Source: Limnephilus marmoratus (Eukaryota; Arthropoda; Insecta; Trichoptera; Limnephilidae). Taken from it: a DNA stretch of 64,000 nt. The position numbers and the translations under genes are program-made. Shown here piece after piece: positions 30,691-41,694 of the stretch; within the stretch, counting starts at the first letter, position 1; every line of letters starts with the position of its first letter. The DNA is taken from NCBI GenBank assembly GCA_917880885.1, contig OU862910.1, forward strand, positions 54,613,285 to 54,677,284. Reading direction: 5' to 3'. Below the pieces are notes generated by a model, which saw only the letters and a program-made list of their open reading frames with translations, was not told the DNA's origin and did no database searches.

Positions 30691-32772
30691 TGTTATGAAA
30701 ATAATTGAATAATGTTCAAAATTGCCCCAGGGTTGTTGATATTTGTCTATAGTAGTGGATTTAATTATTTTACTGGCCACTTATAAATTCACTTTTTCTC
30801 CGAGTGGTTTTACTTTCGGTCGATAGGGGGATAATAATCGATTTCCCCTCACTTTTTGGATTTGCATCTCCTGGGCAGGATGTAAATCCGACAGTCGAAA
30901 ATGTGGACTTAAATTTATTTAATAATATGTAAAATATTCAATCGGCGGGTTGTTTTCAAGTATATTTAAAATGTGAACGAGTTTCCTTTATTCCCAGCCG
31001 ATACATGGTTATCGCGACTGGAGAATTCTTGTTTACGGGTATTCCAGTATGGAATCCCGTGGTGCAATAATGGCGGCTTGACCGACCCAGTGTTACTGTA
31101 ATCTGCGATTATATTTATCATCCGTCATCCGACGAGATGGATTCTCAATTATACAAAGGGACACGACCGTCCGTATAGTCCCCGCCGATTATTTTCACAA
31201 CCTGATGGAGGACATTTCCACTACTGCAACCACATGATGGACACCATGGGCATGGTGATCTCAATCGCAATAATCACCCAGATGGATGGAGAAGCTTGCA
31301 AACCTGGCGCGGAGGCAACGTGAGGGAGAAAAGGGGCCCCTCACGGTGCAATATTAGTCATCCGGAATCGTCGCACAAAAAGTAATAGGTTTTAGCTAGC
31401 TCTTCTTAGTATGGTCCACAGGTATGTTAATATTCCAATATAATAATCTTGTTTTACATCCACTCTTTTATTTCTTATTTTCCAAGCTTCACAGCAATGA
31501 TTAAAATAACAGTGCCCACGCTCTGACGGGAGTATTCATGCCTACCGACACAGTCAGCATATCTCGTACCTATGAGATTTGGCGTCCAAGATCCTATGGG
31601 ATTAAAGCTGATAACTGTGTACCTTCATATATATAACCCTGAATAATTAACATTAAATACACCCACTTAATAAGAGGTGTAAATGTCATGATAACTGATC
31701 ACATAGTAGGTACAAAATGTAATGCACTGGAAGTGCTGTGTTTTGATTTGTACCTACTATGTGATCAGTTATCATGACATTTACACCTCTTATTAAGTGG
31801 GTGTATTTAATGTTAATTATTCAGGGTTATATATATGAAGGTACACAGTTATCAGCTTTAATCCCATAGGATCTTGGACGCCAAATCTCATAGGTACGAG
31901 ATATGCTGACTGTGTCGGTAGGCATGAATACTCCCGTCAGAGCGTGGGCACTGTTATTTTAATCATTGCTGTGAAGCTTGGAAAATAAGAAATAAAAGAG
32001 TGGATGTAAAACAAGATTATTATATTGGAATATTAACATACCTGTGGACCATACTAAGAAGAGCTAGCTAAAACCTATTACTTTTTGTGCGACGATTCCG
32101 GATGACTAATATTGCACCGTGAGGGGCCCCTTTTCTCCCTCACGTTGCCTCCGCGCCAGGTTTGCAAGCTTCTCCATCCATCTGGGTGATTATTGCGATT
32201 GAGATCACCATGCCCATGGTGTCCATCATGTGGTTGCAGTAGTGGAAATGTCCTCCATCAGGTTGTGAAAATAATCGGCGGGGACTATACGGACGGTCGT
32301 GTCCCTTTGTATAATTGAGAATCCATCTCGTCGGATGACGGATGATAAATATAATCGCAGATTACAGTAACACTGGGTCGGTCAAGCCGCCATTATTGCA
32401 CCACGGGATTCCATACTGGAATACCCGTAAACAAGAATTCTCCAGTCGCGATAACCATGTATCGGCTGGGAATAAAGGAAACTCGTTCACATTTTAAATA
32501 TACTTGAAAACAACCCGCCGATTGAATATTTTACATATTATTAAATAAATTTAAGTCCACATTTTCGACTGTCGGATTTACATCCTGCCCAGGAGATGCA
32601 AATCCAAAAAGTGAGGGGAAATCGATTATTATCCCCCTATCGACCGAAAGTAAAACCACTCGGAGAAAAAGTGAATTTATAAGTGGCCAGTAAAATAATT
32701 AAATCCACTACTATAGACAAATATCAACAACCCTGGGGCAATTTTGAACATTATTCAATTATTTTCATAACA
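30691..32772. repeat. Perfect 1,026-bp inverted repeat with 30-bp loop
   Basis: Left arm 30691-31716 and right arm 31747-32772 are exact reverse complements wherever I compared them, including both ends and several internal stretches. The loop 31717-31746 itself contains GCACT-GGA-AGTGC. Termini are TGTTATGAAAATAATTG..; the left junction also has ATTCAAT facing ATTGAAT in the arm. No reading frame of 60 codons or more lies within. It interrupts the mariner transposase between the Leu-(Asp/Glu) and Lys-Cys codons. Flanking mariner sequence continues in the right order on both sides. A foldback or long-TIR transposon inserted recently is the likeliest reading. Confidence 0.9.
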
Positions 32773-32792
32773 AAGTGTATTAGTGCCGGTGG

Positions 32793-33032
32793 CAAGAGCG
32801 GATTTAGGGGGGGGGGGGGGCACGTGCCCCCGTGACGGTATTTTTGTGTACTGTGGAGATTCCATCACAGTACATTCTTAGAAGCAAAAACTGTCTTTAT
32901 TAAACATTTAATTTTTCTATTGTTTTGACACTTTCATAAACCTTCCTGTACATACTTGAACATGTAGAAATAACAGTAATTGTTGTTTTTTTGCCCGTCC
33001 GCCCCTTGAAAAAAATCCTGGATCCGCCCTTG
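32793..33032. mobile_element. hAT MITE, 240 bp
   Basis: It begins CAAGAGCGGATTTAG and ends with the complement of CAAGGGCGGATCCAG. A perfect 8-bp target duplication GCCGGTGG flanks it (32785-32792 and 33033-33040). It contains a run of G at 32807-32820. It lies inside the 3' end of the mariner coding sequence. Confidence 0.9.
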
Positions 33033-33139
33033 GCCGGTGGAAAGTACTTTGAAGGGGGTTGAAGATTTTTTTTTTTAAATTAAATAAATAAATTTAAAAA
33101 AAAATAAGGTCGATTTCTTTTGGGTACCCGTTGTATACG

Positions 33140-33590
33140 AAAGCTGTGTACAACGCACGAACATAAGATTTTTTAAGTAACGAAAATAAAAAGTGAACAT
33201 TTTTTTCCGAGGTTTTTCATTAACCATCACCCCCGACCACCGATGCGGTATGAGCGTGGAACATAGTGTAAAATTAATTCCTCCGAGTAGACATTCATCG
33301 TTCTGAACTATGTTGCACAATCTGTCCTTCAAAAAAGGTCAAATTTTGTCAGGTTATTCAAACCTGACAAAATTTGAAAATCTTTTGCTACATAAATTCA
33401 GCCGCTGATCTGAAAAATGAAAACGGCCACCATCATGAAACGGAACGTAAAAAAAGATTCCGGACGAAATGCAAAAAGGTTGAGTTAAAACAAGACTTTG
33501 CTCTTTCAATAAATACACCACAATAATTCATAAATTCATAAGCTGTAAGATAACATTTTTATCTATAAAAAAATAAAACGAATAATATAT
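33140..33590. other. Spacer with one strong hairpin
   Basis: CAAATTTTGTCAGGTT and its complement flank ATTC-AA at about 33341-33378. The 85-codon minus frame at 33332-33075 has no motif and overlaps the mariner end. TTTGTCAGGTTATT also occurs at 55.34 kb in a SINE tail. Confidence 0.4.
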
Positions 33591-33895
33591 TTTCCTTTGC
33601 GCCCTGGCATCACTGTCGCGCAGTTGGCCGACTCTCGCGCGCACTCCATTTATGGAGCGATCTGTTTTCCCCTCCCCTTTCTCCCCCCGACGCTCCTCCG
33701 CAGCTTCCCGGCTTACGGCGTCCCGGCGCGGCGTGTGGACCGTCGGCGTCGCGGCCTCTCTACTTCTCCCCCTCCCCCCCTACTGCTACTACTCTCCATT
33801 CTCCGCCTCGAGCTTCTCCCGCGTGGAAAACAAGCCGGCGCGGCGCGGCAATCTGCTTCAGATTTGGTTTTGTTGTTTTCCGTTTTGATCATATT
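33590..33895. promoter_or_regulatory. CpG-rich patch, possible promoter or first exon
   Basis: CG-dense sequence with TCGCGCGCAC, GGCGTCCCGGCGCGGCGTG and GCCGGCGCGGCGCGG stands out from the AT-rich surroundings. Two overlapping plus frames (33597-33911, 33652-33888) are open but low-complexity. I see no splice donor that would make a first exon convincing. Confidence 0.25.
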
Positions 33896-33899
33896 ATTA

Positions 33900-36040
33900 T
33901 GGCAATCTTAAGTAGCATATTTTTCAGTTGTTGAAGGCGTGGTCGTTTGTTATGTCACGTGTACTAATTATTTGTAAAATGTAATGATTCTGTATTCAGT
34001 ATTGTTTCGCTTGTTCCAGGAACCGTTTTAAAGATCAAACCGTCCCCTATACCCGTTCAGTTATTTGTAAAATACTCCATAAATATTTATCTAAGTGTCC
34101 TTGTACGGTAAGACATAATCTTTTATTATTCTTATTATTTATATAAAGAAGAAAGTGTGTGGCAAACGGGGCGGCTTGGATTTCATTTGAATACAAATCT
34201 ACAGGTTTTTTTTTGGTTGATGAAATTCCGAATTCCGAACACTTGTCCTTCTAAACGAGAGGAAGGTCACCGTTGATATGAGATTTCATAAAACCACCCT
34301 CGTCCCTTTTCCCCACCCCTTAAAGCATTATTTTGATGAAATTAACTCGTAACAATATTATTACCCCGAGCAATGCCGCATCCACTTCAACTACTATTTA
34401 TACAAAGAAGAGTGTTTGTGGCTTGTGGTGATGGGTTGTCGGCGTGTATTTGATATTTATGCTAATCTACAGTTTTATTCCGAAATTTATGAAGTTTTGC
34501 ATACATGACCTTCAAAAATAAAAGAGAAGTCACTGTCTATATGAATTTAAAAAAAAAACTCTGCGAAGAGCACGGGCAACGCCGGGGACATCGGTCAGTA
34601 TATTATAACATCGCGGTCTTAGCCGTATTGACCTTAAGAAAAAAATCCATTTCTGGGTAAATAAAGTAAAGTATCTAACATACATTCACTGTTCCATACA
34701 TTTTTGATGGGCCATTAAAACTACAAACTAATCCAAAACATGCATCCTGAGAAAAAATCACTCAATTTTTTTCTTCCAGCTGTTTAAACTAATCAAATTG
34801 ACCTACTTTTTAACCCAATCTGTGATCTGAATAAGTAGAGTTTGATGCGTGTCAAAACATTTAAGCAAACATGGTCCATCTTGTATCTTCCTTAGATGTT
34901 TGTTTCCATCTATTTCCGGCGCAGCAGTCATATCCTACATTTTAATTTCATTCATAATTGAGACAAGGAGATTGAGTTCCAAATGGGCCATGTTTCTTTT
35001 TTCTTAACGATTCCAGCCTACTTCTACCTCGTGAATGTTATTCTCTGATTTATAGTTCATTTGAGGTAACGGCAGACAAAAATGAGAGATGTATGTCCTG
35101 AACGCCAAAGGCTGATTTCTTCGATTTTTAGAAATTCTCCTTTCATGAGTTTCCCTGCAGTGCCTCTTGTGTAGATTTCATCTTTGGACATACTGTGTCT
35201 AGTGTTGTAGGAAGAAAGGAAACACAAAAGCAGGTGATTCATTCCATAGCCGAGCTTTTGGGCATAAAGATGAGTCGGGGGTTTATTGGAGACGAAAAAA
35301 GTGGATACGAACAATGTGACTTTTGTCTATTTTACAGAACTAATATTTCAAAACTTTATATATTGTTGTAAGCTGAAAAATGTTGCATTATAGGCCGGTT
35401 GTTTCACTGTACTGAAATAATAACAAAACTTGAAAAATAACTTTGATGTTTGTGAATCAACTTACTCGATGTTTTCAATCCATCTTTTAAAATCATCCGT
35501 ATGCATCACCCCTAACTTAAGAAAATAATGAAATCGCATGAATAATTGCTGTTTATTCTCTGCATCTTTAAATGAGATGAAACATTTTCTTTAATTGTTT
35601 TGTCCACATCAAATGCTCGTATAATAATAGTGTGTTTAATTTCCCCACACTATTTCCCTTGTACGTGCGCCTCTCCACACATTCACCCTTATTTTGATAA
35701 TTTTCTGTGTTGTTTACATCAACCAATTTGTTTTCTAAACTCGTTGCCAACGTGCTGCTTAGTCGGGCGTTTAATTTACAACGAACACCTTGGGGAAATA
35801 AACGTTTCTGCTTCTACGACGGATTAAATTGGATGTCTCGATCCTTGTACAATAGAAATGTTATTTGACGATAATCTATGTTGATAGGGTTTGCTGATAT
35901 AATTAGAGCTTACATGCTAGCTGATCATGTGATACACCCCCAAGACTTATGGATAGGTATCATTGGTGAATAAAGATAGAGGATTCGGGGTTCTTAATGG
36001 TTTTCTGAATATTTGAACCTACCTAGTTTTTTTATCCTTG
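33900..36040. other. Spacer with possible Helitron remnants
   Basis: GGGCAACGCCGGGGACATCGG..CAG near 34573 and CCGAGCAATGCCGC near 34367 resemble decayed Helitron 3' hairpins, each about 150-200 bp after a TTTATACAAAGAAGAGTG-like phrase (34142, 34400). An 85-codon minus frame at 35314-35057 has no recognised motif. Nothing else is supported. Confidence 0.3.
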
Positions 36041-36049
36041 CTTATTATT

Positions 36050-36540
36050 ATTGCCTCCTCCAAGTTTTACGAATATGTCAGACTGTCTGTAAACCGGAAG
36101 GATTCTAGTAAATTCTAGACCAAGAATGACCAAATATCGTCAGTACTCTTTCTAATCACAGACCTGAAAACCGACATGCAGCAGGGAGCCAGCTGCCAAT
36201 CCTCCCCCGCTAGATAAACATTTATCAGAAAGCAAAGAAACTGTTTAACAGAAAGCTAAGAAACAATGAAGTTCTCAACAGCAGCATCTAGTCACAAACG
36301 CTAGACTGCCAGGAAACCGGCAAGATTATTGTCATAAAGAATGCTCAACGACCGGTATGCAATAAAGGGCCAAGTTTTAACCATTTTCCGCTGAATTAGT
36401 ATGACTCCTTTACTCTCTGAAAAGGCAAGGTTCCGTCCTTTTCCGCGGATTAAGTGCCAATCAAGTTATTGTTTCGCTATATGATTAGAATTTTATTCCG
36501 GCGTGCAGCAAGGTCCAGGTTTTAGTCCTCCCTTATTTGT
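36050..36540. repeat. Degenerate repeats around a GCAGCAAGG..CCAGG phrase
   Basis: Related phrases occur near 36172 (CCGACATGCAGCAGGGAGCC), 36352 (CCGGTATGCAATAAAGGGCC), 36499 (CCGGCGTGCAGCAAGGTCC) and 36611 (GGAATGCAGCCAG), each followed by a TTTTA.TCCTCCC-like string. Spacing falls from about 180 to 110 bp. The origin is unknown. Confidence 0.3.
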
Positions 36541-36600
36541 CAAGTGCGTGTTCGGAGTGAATTCTGGATTCGCCTCCTCTGTTTCTTGCTGGCTCGCGGC

Positions 36601-36864
36601 TTAACTGAGGAATGCAGCCAGTTTCAGGTCTCCCCTACGGTACAAGTGCGTGGCATAGAGCGTCGGGCACTTAGCGCGAGCAGTTCGCCACGCGTCCCCT
36701 GCCTGGCTGGCTTGCTCGCTAGCGGGCTGTGGGCTGTGGGTAGCGGGCTGCGGGCTGACGGGCGGGCTCGCTGATGGCTGGCTGCGGGCTGACGCACGCG
36801 CACCCTGGCGTCGCGCCAGCCGCCGCCTTGGCACGGTGCCAGCTCGGAGCGCTGCGGCCGACAT
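36601..36864 (-). CDS. Putative first exon behind a TATA box, unrecognised
   Basis: A minus-strand frame starts ATGTCGGCCGCAGCG at 36864 and stays open for 87 codons (Ala/Arg/Pro/Ser-rich). A consensus TATAAATA lies at 36903-36896 on the same strand, about 32 bp upstream of the ATG, and the block is CpG-rich in an AT-rich neighbourhood. A TATA this close leaves almost no 5' UTR. Low-complexity translation of GC-rich DNA is often open by chance, and a second minus frame overlaps (36953-36624). No downstream exon was identified. I give no function. Confidence 0.25.
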   Translation of the reverse strand: MSAAALRAGTVPRRRLARRQGARASARSQPSASPPVSPQPATHSPQPASEQASQAGDAWRTARAKCPTLYATHLYRRGDLKLAAFLS

Positions 36865-36895
36865 GATGGCGGTGCGCGCGCATGACTAACAGCCC

Positions 36896-36903
36896 TATTT
36901 ATA
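36896..36903 (-). promoter_or_regulatory. TATA box candidate
   Basis: GGC-TATAAATA-GGGC on the minus strand matches the metazoan TATA consensus within a CpG-rich block. Initiation would fall about 30 bp downstream, near 36870. Confidence 0.35.
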
Positions 36904-36969
36904 GCCGCACCAAGCAACAAGCTGGAACTGCAAGAGAAAACTCTGACACACACACGTGCTTTGGAAACA

Positions 36970-38280
36970 TGGTCAATTATTATTATTCTCCAAATGATTG
37001 CATTTTCATTTAATTTTTGTAGAACGCAAACACGTGGTGTGACATTGTTGAAGTGGTAACTTTGGTTTTACTTAATTTTTTGTGCCCCCTTACAAAAGCT
37101 TTTTTTTCTGTATGGTCCACAGTCATGCGAACTATTCTTGATTTTGCGATGAGGTTTAAGGGAGGAACTGTATTGTAGAACGGGTTGAAACCTTTTAATG
37201 ACTTTTAACTTTTTGAAATATTGGCATACAGAGCTCCGGGCCAAATGGGGCCCCTTTCTCTTTAATGGTTGTTGAAAAATTGTTTATTTAGTTGTTTGTT
37301 AAACATTTTTTTGCAAAAGTACATGGCTGCATTATAGGGTTAAACTTTACGGAGAATTGGTTTAGGTTTTTTATATGTGGTACATACGTTTTCGTCGTAC
37401 GGGCGAAGCAGTTTATGGACGCATTTTCATGGGTGGGAATTCACGCATAAAATGTTTCCGCGAGACATAAGATGTGTTTTTTTAATAAGGGGATTTCAGA
37501 GTCTTTGTGGGGTTTGGTAACCCTTATCCATTTAGGAAACGTTTTAATAAGATCAGTAATCACTGATTAAAGTTTGTTGGATACCTCCCGATACACCCTG
37601 TTTATTAAGTGAATGAAAGAAACCTGTGACTAATATACAGGGTGTTAAGGGCTGTACTTGACTTACTTTAACCAGTGATTCCGAACATTGTTTAGAGTAA
37701 TTATTATTCTAACGAAATTTTGGTCTCCGGTGACATTTTTGAAGTTTTTTTTAGTGAAAAAATCGGAAAGTATTGGACAGTTGGACAATGGACAGGGGGC
37801 GGGATGAGGTGTTGGTTGATTACTCGACTGAGTAACTAGTGTGGAAGAAATTTTTTATTCTAGCTTGATTTTGAACAAAAAAATCGCATGTGAGTGATTT
37901 CGGATTTATAGAATTCAAGTATTATAAACACTCTGAACGGAATTCGATTTCCTGTTCGAGTGAATCGACGTGATGTTTAAAAAAATATCGGAAAAACACT
38001 ATTCAAGAGGAAATGAGAGATTATTGGGGAAAATTTATTTTTAAGATTGCAAAGGATTTATTGTAAAATCTCATTGCTTGATGTAATGAATGATTCCGTA
38101 GATGATATTATGCAAGATTAAATTTCTTAAGAATTTTGTTTTCCTATTTTCATTTTTCTTATTTTGGTTGTTTTCACATTTTTCTCGTCTAATGAAAACT
38201 ATCGGTAGGTAAACAATATTGAAAGAAATTCTATTTTAGATTTTTATTGCTTCCTGATATCCTGATATTCCCCTTAGCAT
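36970..38280. other. AT-rich spacer with ACACCCTG ends
   Basis: GATACACCCTGTTTATTA (about 37590) and ATACAGGGTGTTAAGG (about 37636) form a short inverted pair like the CAGGGTGT ends seen on many insect repeats. No coding sequence. Confidence 0.3.
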
Positions 38281-38287
38281 TATCGAT

Positions 38288-38465
38288 GACCGGAAAACTC
38301 AGAATCAAGCAACTTCAACACCTCCTTTGAAAATCCATCAAAAGTGATCAAAATCTTTTTTTTTGTTAAATAGGTTACGTTAGGTTATGGGTAATTATTA
38401 TTCTTTTTTTTATAACTTATAATGACTTTTCGAAGGGATGTTGAAGTTAGATGTTTCTCAGTTAT
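38288..38465. mobile_element. MITE family M, copy 2
   Basis: AACTCAGAATCAAGCAACTTCAACACC.. at the left and the complementary ..GAAGTTAGATGTTTCTCAGTT at the right match copies at 20.0 and 50.2 kb. The centre carries GTTACGTTAGGTTATGG, also shared. Confidence 0.55.
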
Positions 38466-38549
38466 CCCAGCCTTTCGTAGCGAAACGCCCTCTCGAGATC
38501 GGATCTGGAACCCGAGGAGCATTCCAGACGGGGCGGAAGGGAAATGCGT

Positions 38550-38670
38550 GCACCCAACACAACACGACACACCAACACACAATACACATAACACACCAAC
38601 ATCCAACACATCAGTTCAACATTCGCATAACACCAACACAACACCAATACAACGCTAACACAACAAGTCA
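38550..38670. repeat. ACACCAAC-type simple repeat
   Basis: Imperfect repeats of AACACACCAACA and AACACCAATAC account for the open frames in three registers here. Confidence 0.7.
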
Positions 38671-38699
38671 AAACAATACCGACAAAAACCAATTATTAT

Positions 38700-38830
38700 A
38701 CCACTGTGGTCGAGGAGTTCAGATTCTGGACTACGAATAACAGTTCATTCCCGAATTCGAATTCCGGCATTCGTATGTGAATTTAAGTTATTGAAAATGC
38801 AGGTTATTGAAGTGAAAACTTCTTTAGCAC
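38700..38830 (+). mobile_element. Decayed SINE head
   Basis: CCACTGTGGTCGAGGAG matches the start of the 39.91-kb head, with a damaged B-box region (GAATTCGAATTCC). Confidence 0.3.
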
Positions 38831-38834
38831 CGTT

Positions 38835-39275
38835 GTGATTTGAAACTCGATGAGACGAAAAATATCAACTAAATATGGAAACTCAAACTGAATCTACACT
38901 TCATCAGGAATAATTAACTAAATAATTACCTGTTTTTCTCTTTCTTTCTATTTATTTTTAATATATATTCATCTCTATTTTAATTAGATTTTTCGAATCT
39001 CCCCTAAGTGCACAATATTTTAGTATGTAACCGTATGTACACCTACACATATAGATGATCCAGAAGTCTCAATTGATTCTATTATATACTTACTTATTGC
39101 ATAATGTTATTCTATTTCAGTTATAATTAGTGTAACTCGCTCATCAAGCACAAGAGCTAGCTTCTTCTTTGGAGAGATTGCAATTTTTAAATAATTTCTG
39201 TACCGATACGTAATTTCTATAACTCCACTGTACAATTATATATCTACATATATATCTGTATATTAAAAAAATAAA
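38835..39275. other. AT-rich spacer
   Basis: No gene or element end recognised. Confidence 0.35.
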
Positions 39276-39279
39276 AATA

Positions 39280-39430
39280 GAGTCAAACACATATGTAGGA
39301 TTTAGCCTGCGAGAGAATGAGATAGAATATTCGGCTTCCTCGTCATGCGGTGGTTCGTAGCCTATCGGTCTCCTCTTTGTGCGGTGCTTCGTAGCCTCCC
39401 CACTCTTGTCTAGTTTTCTGAAGGTTTCAC
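39280..39430 (-). repeat. Single unit of the 180-bp repeat of the second hAT element
   Basis: In reverse it shows GGCTACGAAGCACCGCACAAAGAGGAGACCGATAGGCTACGAACC and the TCTCGCAGGCTAAA phrase. The minus frame 39449-39144 includes SGEATKHRTKRRPIGYEPPH. The hAT ends TAGACGTGGGCA are absent here. Confidence 0.65.
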
Positions 39431-39469
39431 TTTCACCGCGTGTGAACACATTTTTTTAAATATGAATAT

Positions 39470-39640
39470 TTCACAAGAGTCCTAACTGCTCCCTTCTGGA
39501 GCCAGTGTGACCATGGCATCCCCAATTGGGGTATGTTGTGAGGCTGAAGATAGTGGGGAGTGAAGAGGAAGGTGGGGAAGTATCTGGCTATTCAGATCTG
39601 ATCATTAAATACGATTGAAGCCATTTCCGAAGCAGATTAT
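39470..39640 (-). mobile_element. SINE family A, reverse body
   Basis: CACAAGAGTCCTAACTGC, GGCATCCCCAATTGGGG and GATTGAAGCCATTTCC run in the reverse order of the 39.9-kb copy. Confidence 0.65.
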
Positions 39641-39907
39641 ATTGTTAAAATTTTGATTTAATTGTTTTCTCACATTGACTAATTAGTCACAAAGCAACGA
39701 AGTCAAAAACAAAACCAAAAAATGATGATAACTCATGACCTCATGATGATCTGACGCGGTTCTTGAGCATTTGACGTCAGATTAAAAGAACGAGCTCTGA
39801 GTATTAACAACATGTTCCGGAAATTCCTAATGGATGGATTGCAACAAAGGCGTAGGTACTGTTTTATTTGAGTGATTTTTAATACCTTTTCTATTTTTAT
39901 TTATGGT

Positions 39908-40310
39908 GCTCTCCGTGGTCGAGGGGTAAGGCTCTCGACTAGCGAACCGGAGGTTGCGGGTTTAAATCCAGGCGTGCGCAACCAAATTTTATGTGATTGA
40001 TTTGCTTTATTTCACAATTTAATAAATTAAGGTATATTTGCGTCACATTCCAGAGCGGATGTTACTCTCAGTGTCGCCCTGGTGTAAAACCACAATTCAG
40101 AATTGAAAATGTTGCTTGAAATGGCTTTAGCCATGTTTGGAGACCAGTCTGAATAGCCAGTTACTTCCCAACCTTCCCCTTCCCCGTCTCCTTCCCCTCC
40201 CCACTACTTTCAGCCTCACAACATACTCCACTAATGGGGGATGCCATAGTCTCACTGTCTCCAGGCAGTTGGGACTCTTGTGCAGTGTTTTCAAAAAATA
40301 AAATAAAATG
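39908..40310 (+). mobile_element. SINE family A, full-length reference copy
   Basis: A tRNA-like head (CTCCGTGGTCGAGGGGTAAG, then B box GGGTTTAAATCC at 39958-39969) is followed by a body with ACTCTCAGTGTCGCCCTGG, AAATGGCTTTAGCCATG, a long pyrimidine-rich stretch, ACTAATGGGGGATGCC and CAGTTGGGACTCTTGTG. It ends in TCAAAAAATAAAATAAAATG. Head, body and A-rich tail mark it as a tRNA-derived SINE. The tRNA of origin is not identifiable by eye. Confidence 0.75.
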
Positions 40311-40314
40311 TGTA

Positions 40315-40545
40315 CCACACAAGAGTCTCAACTGCTCTCAGTCGTCTGGAGACTGTGATATTCCCAAATTTGCGGTATGTTGTTAGGCTAAGCACGACTA
40401 AAGCCATTTGCAACGTTTCATTTCTGAATGGTGGCGTTTCACCAGGAAGGTACTGAAAGTAGGTATCTACCACACTGGAACGTACCGCAAATATTATACT
40501 AAGGCATGGCGAAGGTACTGGGTTCAATTCCTAGATGCGACCGAA
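40315..40545 (-). mobile_element. SINE family A, reverse copy with a forward tRNA-like piece
   Basis: CACACAAGAGTCTCAACTGC..GACTAAAGCCATTTGC is the reverse body. The stretch ends with AAGGTACTGGGTTCAATTCCTAG (40510-40535), which holds a B-box-like GGTTCAATTCC on the plus strand. It therefore stands tail to tail with the 39.9-kb copy. Confidence 0.55.
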
Positions 40546-40549
40546 ACAC

Positions 40550-41690
40550 TTTCTGATGTTCCTGTTTCAATTCGTTTGAGAGTTGCTAATATTGTCTTCA
40601 GTGATTAAATATTAAAATTTGAGGCCTCCCTCATTAAATTATTCCAAAAATATACATTTTTATGTACATAAAAACTCAACAGGTTGAAATTACAATGCGA
40701 TCTGAAAATTGTTGTGAAATTAGAAAGACCCCCCGATGAAAAATGTTTTCCTGCAAGTAATATTTTTGTGAATTAATAATAAGAAAAAGAATACACTGAA
40801 GTTGAGGTAGTGACTATTGTGACTATTTTGAGACTTTACCCACGCATTTGTCCAACTGCCTTGCTTGCTCTGTGTTCACGTCTGTCAGTTTAATGAACAT
40901 GGGATGGAATTATAAATTACTGCTAACATGCCGCGGATAACTCCGTCAGCTTTGGGACGCAGACAAGTGCTCATCTCTAACCAGCTCACTGTTTGATACA
41001 GCATCTCTATGTAATAAACACAGCCAAAGACATTTCACTTTTGGATGTAAGTCAGTATCTCACTAATAGGATGTTGTAAATTTCTCTAACTGATGTCGAA
41101 TCACTTTGTGGACTGCAATATAAAATTATAATCTTTTCAAGTTGACACAACTATGCGGTATTATAGTAAATCGATATTATTATCTTTATGGGTACAGCTG
41201 GCGGTAATCACTACACATAACAAATCCGTATTAAACGCACTGAGAGATCGCTATGGTTGATCGTGGCGCAGAGGCTTTTTTAACGGAATCGATATTAAAT
41301 TCAGTGGGAGATCACTTGAGGAGTTGATCATTGCACGGGCTGCTTTAACAGATTGATTGTACAGTAATGTATGTACTATTGTAAAAATCACACACGCAGG
41401 TATATTGGCTACAAACTGTCAGATAGGAACAGGTGCTTGGGTAACAGAGTGGTTGGTGGAATGAGGGAACATTACCCCAAACGAAAATCGAGAATTCTTT
41501 TCTCGAAATTTAAAAGTTGGTTTAAGAATTCGGAAGATAACCACATTTTGGGGTGAAATCACAAAAATATGTATGGGAAAACTAAAATAAAAACATTTTG
41601 GGATAATGTTTATTGGATAATGAAACACTACCATTTTGGGATATGCAGGGCCGAGTATTATCGTATTATATATATCGTATTATAGTATTA
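40550..41690. other. Spacer without recognised gene
   Basis: GAGAGATCGCTATGGTTGATCG and GGGAGATCACTTGAGGAGTTGATC (about 41242 and 41309) form a weak direct pair 67 bp apart. Otherwise nothing. Confidence 0.35.
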
Positions 41691-41694
41691 TCGT

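Larger units (their letters stand above)
30016..33133 (+). mobile_element. Mariner relic holding a palindrome and a hAT MITE
   Basis: The left end carries GGGTACCCAAAAGAAAACGAAC (30031 onward) and the right end the complementary GATTTCTTTTGGGTACCC (about 33112-33129), so the inverted repeats share a 16-bp core. A decayed transposase lies between them. Two insertions separate the transposase 3' codons: 30691-32772 and 32793-33032. TA borders are plausible at both ends. Without the insertions the mariner is under 800 bp, so it had already lost much of its coding sequence. Confidence 0.8.

Noticed and set aside
30691..32772. Palindrome as an assembly or hairpin-read artefact
   Set aside because: A folded read would also duplicate the flank in reverse, but here the mariner codons continue in the right order on both sides of the repeat. 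Not fully excluded without reads.
33597..33911. 104-codon plus-strand frame in the CpG-rich patch
   Set aside because: Low-complexity translation (Arg, Leu, Pro, Ser) with no splice donor or conserved motif; overlapping frames are equally open.
38422..38740. Three overlapping frames of 76-100 codons
   Set aside because: They are produced by an ACACCAAC-type simple repeat and by a MITE end.
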